NCBI GenBank assembly: GCA_002384855.1
Contig: DGBP01000046.1
Span: 1,866-48,556, forward strand
DNA length: 46,691 nucleotides
Direction of reading: 5' to 3'
Source: Nocardioidaceae bacterium UBA4001
Lineage (GTDB): Bacteria > Actinomycetota > Actinomycetes > Propionibacteriales > Nocardioidaceae
Below, in pieces: positions 1-7,210 of the stretch. The position numbers were made by a program, and so were the translations under genes. Numbering within the stretch: position 1 is the stretch's first letter; the number at the start of each line of letters is the position of its first letter. The notes beneath the pieces are model-generated. The model was not told where the DNA came from and did no database searches. It saw only the letters and a list, made by a program, of their open reading frames with translations.

Positions 1-1
1 C

Positions 2-52
2 GAGGGCGTGCGCGCCTTCCTGGCCAAGGAGAAGCCGGCGTTCGGAGGGTGA
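2..52 (+). CDS. C-terminal end of a crotonase-like protein (partial)
   Basis: Only the last 16 codons of a gene entering from the left edge are present, ending in TGA. The residues read EGVRAFLAKEKPAFGG. A tail of the type 'EG..AFL.K.KP.F.G' is characteristic of enoyl-CoA hydratase/isomerase (crotonase) proteins, where it ends the C-terminal helical region. The assignment rests on this short tail only. The 91 bases between this stop and the end of the next gene hold nothing convincing. Confidence 0.45.
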   Translation, partial: EGVRAFLAKEKPAFGG

Positions 53-143
53 GATGAGCGATCCCGTGACGGTCGTCGTACACGGGCGCGCCGGCGAGGT
101 GCTGCCGCCGGCGGTCGCGTCGGGGGTGTGACGGGCGCGGCGG

Positions 144-653
144 TCAGGGGCAGGTGATGGTCGTGTTCCACGTCGCGAACAGCCCGTCCGGGTTCTCGGC
201 CCAGACGTAGGCGTGCAGGTCGTAGTGGACCGGCATGCCCGCCTCGTGCCCGGGCATCGGCCCGTCGAAGGTCTGCCCGAACATCTGCGGGACCACGGTG
301 TTGTGGGTGGTCACGACCTGGTCCTCGTCCACGACGAACCACTCCGCGCCGGCCAGCGTGAGGCGGCCGTGCTTGTCGGTGGTGTAGAGCAAGCCCTCGG
401 GCCGTAGGGGTTCCGCAGCCCCGAACCGCGCGAAGTTCACGTAGTGGTAGCCCATCCCGGGCACGCACCCGCCGACCGGCACGTAGCCGTCCGCGAGGGC
501 GACCTTCACGCTGTGGTACCTCGCCGTCGCCGCCTTGAGTGCGGCGAGGTCAGGCGGCCCCTCGTCGGCCGCGACCGGAAAGGCGAGCAACGTCGCCGAT
601 GCGACGACTCCCGCCGCCACGACCCCCGTCATGCGCCTCCTGGTGTTCGTCAT
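144..653 (-). CDS. Secreted conserved hypothetical protein
   Basis: 169 residues from an ATG preceded at 8 nt by AGAGAGG; an in-frame ATG further upstream (737) has no such site. The N-terminus (MTNTRRRMTGVV then a hydrophobic run ending FPVAADE) is a Sec-type signal peptide cleaved near residue 30. The mature part is compact, with a conserved-looking core around ATARYHSVKVALADGYVPVG, a GMGYHYVN motif and two cysteines (in GGCVPGMG and at the C-terminal TTITCP) that could form a disulphide. I recognise the general look of an actinobacterial exported family but know no function. It is transcribed divergently from the MscS-type gene. Confidence 0.7.
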   Translation of the reverse strand: MTNTRRRMTGVVAAGVVASATLLAFPVAADEGPPDLAALKAATARYHSVKVALADGYVPVGGCVPGMGYHYVNFARFGAAEPLRPEGLLYTTDKHGRLTLAGAEWFVVDEDQVVTTHNTVVPQMFGQTFDGPMPGHEAGMPVHYDLHAYVWAENPDGLFATWNTTITCP

Positions 654-779
654 GCTGATCGCCTCTCTGGAGATGGGCGTGGGTGCTGACGAAGGCTCCT
701 GCTCCTCAACGTAGGGGCCGCCCCCACAGCAGCCCATAGCCCGATCCGGTCATCCCCGTCGGGCCTCCGCCGAGGTGTC

Positions 780-806
780 GGGTTTGCCAGGTTCCTGCAG
801 GGGTAA
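780..806 (+). promoter_or_regulatory. Stress-sigma (SigF/SigB-type) promoter candidate
   Basis: GGTTT at 781-785 and GGGTAA at 801-806 are separated by 15 bases. This fits the actinobacterial SigF/SigB consensus GGTTT-N15-18-GGGTA. Transcription would start near 813, about 36 nt before the MscS-type gene and its GGAGGAG ribosome-binding site at 836-842. A mechanosensitive or osmotic-stress gene under general stress control is a sensible pairing, but the promoter call is by motif only. Confidence 0.5.
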
Positions 807-848
807 CCCACGGTGACTTCATCGCACTCACACATGGAGGAGCACCAG

Positions 849-1754
849 ATGGACATCGGTGAAAGCTTCAACAGTGCCTGGGAGAGGTTCTTCGGCTTCC
901 TTCCGAACCTTCTGGGCTTCCTCGTCATCCTGCTCGTCGGCTACATCGTCGCCAAGCTCGTCTCCAAGGCGGTGCAGAAGCTCCTGGAGAAGACCGGGGT
1001 CGACCAGAAGCTGCAGCAGTCCGACGCGAACAAGTACGTCGAGAAGGTCACGTCCGGCGCCAAGCCCTCGCGCGGTATCGCGCGGGTCGTCTTCTGGCTG
1101 GTCTTCGCCTTCTTCCTCTTCTCGGCGATCGGCGCCCTGGGCATCCCGGCGCTCACCACCTTCATGAACGACGTCCTCGCCTACCTGCCGAACGTCATCG
1201 TCGCGATCGTCATCTTCGTCATCGCCGCGATCCTCGCCGGCGCCGTCGCCACGGGTGTCACCCGGGTCATGGGCGACACCCCGACCGGCAAGATCGTCGC
1301 CACCGTCGTCCCGGCGCTGGTGATGATCATCGCGATGTTCATGATCCTCGAGCAGCTCAAGATCGCCGAGGAGATCGTCCGGATCGCGTTCGGCGCCACC
1401 ATGTTCGCGCTGGCGCTCGGCCTCGCGCTCGCCTTCGGTCTCGGCGGCCGCGACCTCGCCGGCCGGATGCTGGAGGACGCCTACCGCAAGGGCAAGGACG
1501 AGAAGGAGCGCGTGAAGAGCGACATCCGGCTCGGTCGTCAGCGCGCCGAGGACCAGTTCGCCTCCAGCCAGTCCTTCTCGAGCGGCAGCTCGGCGTCGTA
1601 CTCCGGCTCCGGCGACGGCTCCGCCAGCTCCGGCACCGCGGGCAACCCGCACGCCGAGCCGGTGCCGGGCAACACCCCGGAGAACGAGCCCAGCCACGGT
1701 CCGGCCGACGACCCCGGCGCCACCCAGGCCTGGGACCAGCCGAACCGCTACTGA
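849..1754 (+). CDS. MscS-type conserved TM-helix membrane protein
   Basis: 301 residues from ATG 849, chosen because GGAGGAG lies 6 nt upstream; two upstream ATGs lack a site. The N-terminal half contains repeats of the conserved TM helix seen in small mechanosensitive-channel relatives: FFGFLPNLLGFLVILLVGYI near residue 15 and AYLPNVIVAIVIFVIAAIL near residue 115. Two more hydrophobic segments follow, the last ending in FGLGGRDLAG, which resembles the pore-helix end of MscS. The C-terminal ~80 residues are hydrophilic and rich in Ser/Gly/Pro, predicted cytoplasmic and disordered. The MscS beta domain is not evident, so this is likely a member of the TM-helix-only group. A strong terminator follows. 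Confidence 0.8.
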   Translation: MDIGESFNSAWERFFGFLPNLLGFLVILLVGYIVAKLVSKAVQKLLEKTGVDQKLQQSDANKYVEKVTSGAKPSRGIARVVFWLVFAFFLFSAIGALGIPALTTFMNDVLAYLPNVIVAIVIFVIAAILAGAVATGVTRVMGDTPTGKIVATVVPALVMIIAMFMILEQLKIAEEIVRIAFGATMFALALGLALAFGLGGRDLAGRMLEDAYRKGKDEKERVKSDIRLGRQRAEDQFASSQSFSSGSSASYSGSGDGSASSGTAGNPHAEPVPGNTPENEPSHGPADDPGATQAWDQPNRY

Positions 1755-1767
1755 CGCCGCACCCGGC

Positions 1768-1801
1768 ACGGGGCGCCTCCTCATCGCAGGAGGCGCCCCG
1801 T
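1768..1801 (+). terminator. Rho-independent-type terminator hairpin
   Basis: A perfect 14-bp stem (ACGGGGCGCCTCCT / AGGAGGCGCCCCGT) with a 6-nt loop starts 14 bases after the stop of the MscS-type gene. There is no clear U tract, as is usual in actinobacteria. Confidence 0.85.
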
Positions 1802-1833
1802 CCTGTCTGCCCGGGAGAACCTAGGATCGCGCC

Positions 1834-3192
1834 ATGACGACGGGGGCGGGACGCAGCACGCTCGGCCCGCTGCCGGTGGCCCTCCTGCTGGGCTCCCTGA
1901 TCGGGCTCAGCGGCATGGGCTCGGCGGCCGTCGCGGTCGCCCTGCCCGCGGTCGTCGACCACTTCGACGTCCCGGCCGACCGGGGCGTGTGGGTGATCAG
2001 CGCCTACGCCATCACGCTGGCGGTCGGGACGCCGCTCTACGGCAGGGCCGCGGACAACGCCGGCATCCGCACGCCGTTCGCCGTCGGCATCGTCCTGCTG
2101 TCGCTCGGGGCGCTCCTGGCCGCGGCTGCACCCTCCTACCCGGCGATGATCGCCGCCCGCCTCCTGCAGGGGACGGGGGCCGGCGCCGCCCCCGTGCTCG
2201 CGCTGGCCGCGCTCCGGGTGCTGTACGACGGTCGGACCCGCTCGGCCGCGCTCGGCCACCTCGCTGGGACGGCGGTGGCCGTCACGGCGCTCGGTCCGGT
2301 CGTCGGCGGCTTCCTCACCGACGCGGTCGGCTGGCGCGCGGCGGTCGCGGTCCCGTCGTTCGCGCTGGTCGCGCTCGCCGTGGTGTGGCGGAGCCTGCCC
2401 ACCGGGGGCACCGGAGCGCGCCTCGACTACGCCGGCGCCGCGCTCGTCGCAGGCACCGCGGCGGGCCTGGTGCTGCTCGTGCAGTCGCCGTCGATCGGCA
2501 CGGCGGCGGCCGTGGCCGGTGCCGCGCTCCTGGCGCTCGGCGCCCCCGCCGTGACGACCTGGGTGCGTCGTCGTCCCGCCGGGTTCCTGCCCCGGAGCGT
2601 CCTCGCCGAGCCGGCGGTCCTGCGCAGCGCCCTGGGCGGTGCCGCGCTGCCCGCGTCGTGGTTCGGGCTGCTCGTGGCGATCCCGACCGTGCTCGCCGCG
2701 GCCGGCTGGTCGCCTCTGGAGATCGGCTTCGCGCTGCTCCCGGGCGCACTGCTCGGCGTCGTCGTCTCGCGGCGCGTCGGCCGCACCATCGACCGGTTCG
2801 GCGCCGGCCGCTCGATCACACTGGCCGCCCTGACCTGCTTCGTGGCCGTCCTCGTCGGCGCGCTGGGGGCGGCCGGGGCGCCGGTCCTGCTGATGGTGGC
2901 GATGGCGCTGGTCTACGCGGGCTTCACGCTCGGCCAGCCCGCGATGTCGGCCGCCGTCGCGGAGGTCGTGCCCGAGGGGACCGAGGGGGTCGCGCTCGGG
3001 ATGGCGACGCTGGTGTTCTTCCTGGGTGGCGGGCTCGGCGCCGCCGTGGCGGGGCTCGGGTCCGTGCTGGGTCATCCGTGGAGCCTGGTGCTCCTGTCGC
3101 TGCTGCCCCTTACCGCGGCGGTGGTCAGCCGTGCTCCGGGTCGTCGAACACCCGGTGCACCTTGTGCTGGGCCGCCTGGGCCCGCGGCCTGA
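1834..3192 (+). CDS. MFS transporter (DHA2-like)
   Basis: 452 residues, ATG start. It is almost entirely hydrophobic with 12 or more membrane segments. The N-terminal pattern (LIGLSGMGSAAVAVALPAVV, then VWVISAYAITLAVGTPLYGR, then a GIRTPFAVG turn) is the arrangement of major facilitator drug:H+ antiporters, with motif A-like residues between TM2 and TM3 and motif C-like GPVVGGFLTDAVGWR near residue 155. The substrate cannot be deduced. Its last 68 bp overlap tail to tail with the SDR gene on the other strand, so the final ~25 residues are shared coding sequence and may not be conserved. Confidence 0.85.
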   Translation: MTTGAGRSTLGPLPVALLLGSLIGLSGMGSAAVAVALPAVVDHFDVPADRGVWVISAYAITLAVGTPLYGRAADNAGIRTPFAVGIVLLSLGALLAAAAPSYPAMIAARLLQGTGAGAAPVLALAALRVLYDGRTRSAALGHLAGTAVAVTALGPVVGGFLTDAVGWRAAVAVPSFALVALAVVWRSLPTGGTGARLDYAGAALVAGTAAGLVLLVQSPSIGTAAAVAGAALLALGAPAVTTWVRRRPAGFLPRSVLAEPAVLRSALGGAALPASWFGLLVAIPTVLAAAGWSPLEIGFALLPGALLGVVVSRRVGRTIDRFGAGRSITLAALTCFVAVLVGALGAAGAPVLLMVAMALVYAGFTLGQPAMSAAVAEVVPEGTEGVALGMATLVFFLGGGLGAAVAGLGSVLGHPWSLVLLSLLPLTAAVVSRAPGRRTPGAPCAGPPGPAA

Positions 3193-3907
3193 TCACCAGC
3201 TCGTCGATGTTCACGTGGGACGGCCGGGTGACCATCCACACGATGGCGTCGGCGACGTCCTCGGCGACGAGGGGCTCGGCGACGCCGGCGTACACCGACT
3301 CCGCCTTCTCCCGGTCGCCGGCGAACCGGACCAGGCCGAACTCCTCGGTGCGCACCATGCCCGGGGCGATCTCGCAGACCCGGACCGGCTGGCCGCACAG
3401 CTCGAGGCGGAGGGTCTCGGTGACCACCTGGGTACCGTGCTTGGCGGCGGTGTAGCCGGCCCCGCCCTCGTAGGCGATCCGTCCCGCGGTGGAGCCGACG
3501 TTGAGGACCACGCCGTCTCCGCTGGCGACCAGCGCGGGCATCAGCGCCTTGGTGACGTTGAGCAGCCCGATCACGTTGACCTCGTACATCGACCGCCAGT
3601 GGTCGGGGTTCGCCTCGACGACCGGCTCGAGGCCGAAGGCGCCGCCGGCGTTGTTCACCAGCACGTGAAGCACGGGGCCGACCGTGCGTGCGAGCTCGGC
3701 CACCTCCTGGGGAGAGGTCACGTCGCAGCGGACCGGCGTCCCCCCGATCTCCTCGGCGAGCTGCTCCACCCGCTCGCCGCGCCGGGCGGCGCAGAACACG
3801 TGGAAGCCCTCGGCGGCGAGATGGCGGGCTGTGGCGGCACCGATCCCGCTGCTCGCCCCCGTGACGACGGCGATCCTCCGGCTGGTCTCCTGCTCCTGTG
3901 CGGCCAT
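3125..3907 (-). CDS. SDR family NAD(P)-dependent oxidoreductase
   Basis: 260 residues starting at MAAQEQETSRR; more upstream in-frame Met codons would add a non-conserved tail. The Rossmann cofactor motif TGASSGIG is at residues 16-23, NNAG follows in 'VLVNNAGGAF', and the catalytic Y-x3-K appears as YTAAK. Basic residues after the second strand (AARRGERV) favour NADP(H). The C-terminus (VNIDELVIRP) is typical of classical SDRs related to YdfG-like serine/short-chain alcohol dehydrogenases. The substrate is unknown. It converges on and overlaps the MFS gene and is divergent from the small membrane gene at 3984. Confidence 0.88.
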   Translation of the reverse strand: MAAQEQETSRRIAVVTGASSGIGAATARHLAAEGFHVFCAARRGERVEQLAEEIGGTPVRCDVTSPQEVAELARTVGPVLHVLVNNAGGAFGLEPVVEANPDHWRSMYEVNVIGLLNVTKALMPALVASGDGVVLNVGSTAGRIAYEGGAGYTAAKHGTQVVTETLRLELCGQPVRVCEIAPGMVRTEEFGLVRFAGDREKAESVYAGVAEPLVAEDVADAIVWMVTRPSHVNIDELVIRPRAQAAQHKVHRVFDDPEHG

Positions 3908-3983
3908 GTCGCGATTGTCGCAGCAGGGACCAGTGGGCGGGTACCGGGTGCAGCCCCCTGCCGGGACGGGCACACTGGGCGCC

Positions 3984-4391
3984 ATGGATCCGAGGAGAAT
4001 CGCGTCGTTCGGTGCGCTGCTGGGGGGTCTGGTCTGGCTGGCCGAGGCGGTCGTCATCTGGACCGCCGGTGAGGACCGGGCCGATTCCGGGCTGGCGTGG
4101 GCGCTGTTCCTGGCCGGCCTCGTGGTGCTGTGCGTCGCCCTGGCGGCAGCCGGCTACACGCTGGTGGAGAAGGCCCCGGTCTGGCTGCGTGCGGTCGTCG
4201 CGGTCGCCACCCCGCTGCTGGTGCTGATGGTGTGGCAGCTGGTCGACCAGGCGGTCGGGGACGCGGTCAGTGCCGTCGTCGGCGGGGTCATCGCCCTCGG
4301 GCTCGGGGCCTGGGGCCTGCGCCGCCGGTCGGGCTCGTCGGCCCCGCCGCCGGAGCCGCCGCCGGTGCGAGGACGTCGCGCGGCGCGCTGA
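3984..4391 (+). CDS. Small four-helix membrane protein
   Basis: 135 residues from ATG 3984. Four hydrophobic segments are visible (around residues 7-27, 38-60, 68-86 and 92-112), followed by a basic, Pro-rich cytoplasmic tail (RRRSGSSAPPPEPPP). No catalytic motif is seen and no function is recognised. It lies 76 bp from the divergent SDR gene and 76 bp upstream of the iron-box gene. The downstream gap contains a modest GC hairpin (GCCGGG / CCCGGC, about 4415-4435) that could end its transcript. Confidence 0.6.
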   Translation: MDPRRIASFGALLGGLVWLAEAVVIWTAGEDRADSGLAWALFLAGLVVLCVALAAAGYTLVEKAPVWLRAVVAVATPLLVLMVWQLVDQAVGDAVSAVVGGVIALGLGAWGLRRRSGSSAPPPEPPPVRGRRAAR

Positions 4392-4435
4392 GGGGTCGAG
4401 CCGGAGCGGTTTCGCCGGGCCGGTCGGGACCCGGC

Positions 4436-4464
4436 TTGGCAAGGTAAGGCTTACCTAATAAACT
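4436..4464 (+). promoter_or_regulatory. SigA-type promoter with little or no 5' leader
   Basis: TTGGCA at 4436-4441 (5/6 to TTGACA), a 17-bp spacer, and TAAACT at 4459-4464 (TAnAnT) form the best vegetative promoter in the window. The expected start point (about 4470-4472) coincides with tandem GTG codons at 4468 and 4471, and no ribosome-binding site can fit between, so the mRNA is probably leaderless. A DtxR-type box lies almost entirely within the spacer, so repressor binding would block RNA polymerase. Confidence 0.65.
4440..4458 (+). promoter_or_regulatory. Iron box (DtxR/IdeR/DmdR operator)
   Basis: The 19-mer CAAGGTAAGGCTTACCTAA matches 15 of 19 positions of the actinobacterial iron-box consensus TTAGGTTAGGCTAACCTAA. 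Its core AGGTAAGGCTTACCT is palindromic except at the centre. DtxR-family repressors bind such boxes with Fe(II), so the downstream gene should be derepressed when iron is scarce. It is AT-rich against a ~70% GC background. Confidence 0.75.
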
Positions 4465-4467
4465 TCG

Positions 4468-7152
4468 GTGGTGCCCATCGCCCCTGCTGACCCCGGCGTC
4501 GTCGGTGTCCCCTTCGCGAGCGGCCTGGCGTCGTACGGCGACCGGGTCGCTGCCCGTGCGGGCGGACGCTCCCTCACCTACGCCGAGCTCGCCGGCCTCG
4601 TCGCGGAGCGCGCGGCCGTCCTGGGCCGGACCCGGCGGCTGGTGCTGCTGGCCGGCGCGAACCGGGTCGAGTCGCTGGTCACCTACCTCGCCGGGCTGTC
4701 GGCAGGTCACCCCGTGCTGCTGGTCCCCGGCGACAACCCCGGCAACCTCGCGGCCGTCGTCGAGGCCTACGACCCCGACGTGGTGGTGGCGCCGGACGGG
4801 TCGCTGACCGAACGGCACGCGGGCACCGTGCACGACCTGCACCCCGACCTGGCGCTGCTGCTGTCGACGTCGGGGTCGACCGGCTCGCCGAAGCTGGTCC
4901 GGCTGTCGGCGGCGAACGTGCAGGCCAATGCCGAGTCGATCACGGAGTACCTCCGGATCCGGCCCTCCGACGTCGCGGCCACGACCCTGCCGATGCACTA
5001 CTGCTACGGCCTGTCGGTCATCAACAGCCACCTGCTCGCGGGCGCCTCGCTGATGCTGACGCCCCTGTCGGTGGTCGACACCTGCTTCTGGGACGAGTTC
5101 CGGGCCGTCGGGGCCACGACGTTCGCCGCGGTGCCGTACTCCGTCGACCTCCTCGACAGGGTCGGCTTCGAGCAGATGGACCTGCCGACGCTGCGCTACG
5201 TCACCCAGGCCGGCGGCCGGCTCGCGCCCGAGCGGGTGCGGCACTACGCAACGGTGGGACGCGAGCGCGGGTGGGACCTGTTCGTGATGTACGGCCAGAC
5301 CGAGGCCACCGCCCGGATGGCCTACCTTCCACCCGACCTCGCGCTGACCTCGCCGGGCTCCGTCGGCGTGGCGATCCCGGGCGGGTCGTTCCGGCTCGAG
5401 CCGCTGCCCGAGACACCGCTCGCGCGAGCCGCCGCGGCGGAGGGTGAGCCGGACGTGGGCGAGCTGGTCTACGACGGGCCGAACGTGATGCTGGGCTACG
5501 CCGAGTCGCCGGCCGACCTCGCCCTCGGCCGGGTCGTGTCGTCGCTGCACACCGGGGACGTCGCGCGCCGTACTCCCGAGGGCCTCTACGAGCTCGTCGG
5601 CCGTCGCAACCGCTTCGCGAAGATCTTCGGCCTGCGCATCGACCTCGACCAGGTGGAGCGCGTCTACGCCGCCGAGGGGCTGCTCGTGGCCTGTGCCGCG
5701 GCGGAGAGCCCCACGGGGGAGCGACTGGTCGTCGCGATCGCCGACGACGCGGCGCCCGTCGACCCCGACCGGGTGGCGGCGGTCGCGAAGGAGCACATCG
5801 GCCTGCCGCCCGCCGCGGTCACGGTCTGCCCGGTGCGCGAGATCCCCCGGCTGCCCAACGGCAAGCCCGACTACCGCGCGGTGGGGGCGCTGGCCGAACG
5901 GTTTACCACGTTCACCTGGGACAGCGGCACCTACCGCGAGGAATTTCACGAGGTAGGTGCTGCTTTCCCAGGTGAACGTGGGAAAACCGCAGCCCCCCGT
6001 ACGACGGCCGCACGGCTGCGCGAGGTGTACGCCGAGGTGCTGCGCCGCCGGGACGTGACGGACGCCGACTCGTTCGTGACCCTCGACGGCGACTCGCTGT
6101 CCTACGTGGAGATGTCGATCCGGGTCGAGGAGGTCCTCGGCCACCTCCCGGCCGGCTGGCACACCACACCGATCGGCGAGCTCGTGCCGCACCAGGGCGA
6201 GCCGCGCCGGGGCCGGTCCGTCGAGATGAACGTGCTGCTCCGGGCCCTCGCCATCGTCGCGATCGTCGGCTCCCACGCGAACCTGTTCGCGGTCGTCGGG
6301 GGCGCCCATGTCCTCCTCGGCGTCGCGGGCTTCAACTTCGGCCGCTTCCACCTCGACGACTCGCCGCGGACCGAGCGGGTTCGGCACCTCCTCGGCAGCA
6401 TCGCCCGGGTCGTGGTGCCCTCGGTGATCGTCATCGGGACCGTGGCGACGTACACCTCCGGCCTGGGCTGGAAGCAGGCCCTCCTGCTCAACGGCGCCCT
6501 CGGCTCGCGCGACTGGACCGAGCCCGCCTGGCACTACTGGTTCATCGAGGCCCTGGTGTACACGCTCCTCGCGCTCGCCGTCGTGATGGCGCTGCCGGTC
6601 GTGGACCGCGCCGAGCGGAGGTGGCCGTTCTGGCTGCCCGTCGCCCTCACCGGCCTCGCCCTGCTCACCCGGTACGAGGTCGTCGACCTCATGGGAGGGG
6701 ACGTGATCCACCGCGCGAACGTGGTCTTCTGGCTCTTCGCCCTCGGCTGGGCCACCGTCAGGGCCACCGCGACGTGGCAGCGGGTGCTCGTCTCGGCCGT
6801 CCTGGTGCTCACCGTCCCCGGGTTCTTCGGCGACACCGAGCGTGACCTCGTGGTCCTCGCCGGGATGCTCGCGCTGGTCTGGGTCCGCTCCGTCCGGGTC
6901 CCGTCCTGGAGCGCCCGCACCATCGGCATGCTGGCCAGCGCCTCGCTCTACATCTACCTCGCGCACTGGCAGGTCTACCCCTGGCTCGAGTACCGCATCC
7001 CGGTGCTCGCGACGGTCCTCTCCCTCCTGGCGGGCGTCCTGCTGTGGCAGGCCGTGGAGCGCGTCACCCCGGCCGTGGAGCGCGTCACCCCGGCCGTGGA
7101 GCGCGTGACCAGGAAGGCCGCCCGGAAGGTCGCCCGCCGCCCTCGGGGATGA
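4468..7152 (+). CDS. Adenylation-ACP-acyltransferase fusion (iron-regulated)
   Basis: 894 residues, three modules. (1) Residues ~10-475: an AMP-forming ligase with the P-loop STSGSTGSPK (133-142), YGQTE (275-279), TGD (362-364) and the NGK catalytic lysine K466. (2) Residues ~510-575: an acyl/peptidyl carrier domain with the GDSLS motif; S543 is the predicted phosphopantetheine site. (3) Residues ~586-880: a multi-span membrane domain resembling acyltransferase-3, with the Arg592...His603 pair (RALAIVAIVGSH) expected of that family. The inferred job is to activate an acid, load it on the built-in carrier and pass it to an acceptor at the membrane. Substrate and acceptor are unknown; the iron box suggests a siderophore or a low-iron envelope modification. 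The A-ACP linker (residues 478-508) is encoded by a palindromic repeat, and the C-terminus carries an AVERVTP tandem repeat. GTG 4468 or 4471 is the start. Confidence 0.85.
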   Translation: MVPIAPADPGVVGVPFASGLASYGDRVAARAGGRSLTYAELAGLVAERAAVLGRTRRLVLLAGANRVESLVTYLAGLSAGHPVLLVPGDNPGNLAAVVEAYDPDVVVAPDGSLTERHAGTVHDLHPDLALLLSTSGSTGSPKLVRLSAANVQANAESITEYLRIRPSDVAATTLPMHYCYGLSVINSHLLAGASLMLTPLSVVDTCFWDEFRAVGATTFAAVPYSVDLLDRVGFEQMDLPTLRYVTQAGGRLAPERVRHYATVGRERGWDLFVMYGQTEATARMAYLPPDLALTSPGSVGVAIPGGSFRLEPLPETPLARAAAAEGEPDVGELVYDGPNVMLGYAESPADLALGRVVSSLHTGDVARRTPEGLYELVGRRNRFAKIFGLRIDLDQVERVYAAEGLLVACAAAESPTGERLVVAIADDAAPVDPDRVAAVAKEHIGLPPAAVTVCPVREIPRLPNGKPDYRAVGALAERFTTFTWDSGTYREEFHEVGAAFPGERGKTAAPRTTAARLREVYAEVLRRRDVTDADSFVTLDGDSLSYVEMSIRVEEVLGHLPAGWHTTPIGELVPHQGEPRRGRSVEMNVLLRALAIVAIVGSHANLFAVVGGAHVLLGVAGFNFGRFHLDDSPRTERVRHLLGSIARVVVPSVIVIGTVATYTSGLGWKQALLLNGALGSRDWTEPAWHYWFIEALVYTLLALAVVMALPVVDRAERRWPFWLPVALTGLALLTRYEVVDLMGGDVIHRANVVFWLFALGWATVRATATWQRVLVSAVLVLTVPGFFGDTERDLVVLAGMLALVWVRSVRVPSWSARTIGMLASASLYIYLAHWQVYPWLEYRIPVLATVLSLLAGVLLWQAVERVTPAVERVTPAVERVTRKAARKVARRPRG
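5899..5989 (+). repeat. 91-bp palindromic element inserted in frame
   Basis: The segment folds on itself around the AATT at 5942-5945. The outer arms CCACGTTCACCTGGGA (5906-5921) and TCCCAGGTGAACGTGG (5966-5981) are perfect complements. Inner arms (GCACCTACC / GGTAGGTGC) continue the pairing, and the outermost CGGTTT / AAAACCG pair with a one-base offset; overall about six mismatches. It encodes residues 478-508 of the ligase fusion, between the adenylation and carrier domains. The opposite strand is also open and encodes a similar peptide, as expected of an in-phase palindrome. It looks like a short palindromic mobile repeat tolerated in a linker. Confidence 0.75.
7051..7110 (+). repeat. 21-bp tandem repeat in coding sequence
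   Basis: The unit GCCGTGGAGCGCGTCACCCC(G) occurs 2.9 times (7051-7071, 7072-7092, 7093-7110) and encodes three AVERVTP-like heptads at the cytoplasmic C-terminus of the fusion protein. The copies are nearly identical in bases, so the expansion is recent and may vary between strains. Confidence 0.85.
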
Positions 7153-7156
7153 CCGC

Positions 7157-7196
7157 CCCGGGAATGGGGAACAATCCCGGGTGGTTGACCACCCGG
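7157..7196 (+). promoter_or_regulatory. Two competing hairpins in the mshA leader
   Basis: Hairpin A pairs CCCGGGA (7157-7163) with TCCCGGG (7175-7181). Hairpin B is a perfect 20-bp palindrome CCGGGTGGTTGACCACCCGG (7177-7196) that reaches into the GGAGG ribosome-binding site (7195-7199) of mshA. Both use bases 7177-7181, so they exclude each other. This could be an attenuation-type switch, or B could be a protein operator; the pairing is seen, the function is inferred. Confidence 0.4.
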
Positions 7197-7210
7197 AGGT
7201 ATGCCCTTTC

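Noticed and set aside
54..131. 25-codon ORF after the crotonase tail
   Set aside because: Too short, no ribosome-binding site or recognisable residues; may be the remnant of a gene start.
7181..7210. Upstream GTG start for mshA
   Set aside because: It lies inside the leader palindrome and lacks a ribosome-binding site; GTG 7211 follows GGAGG.
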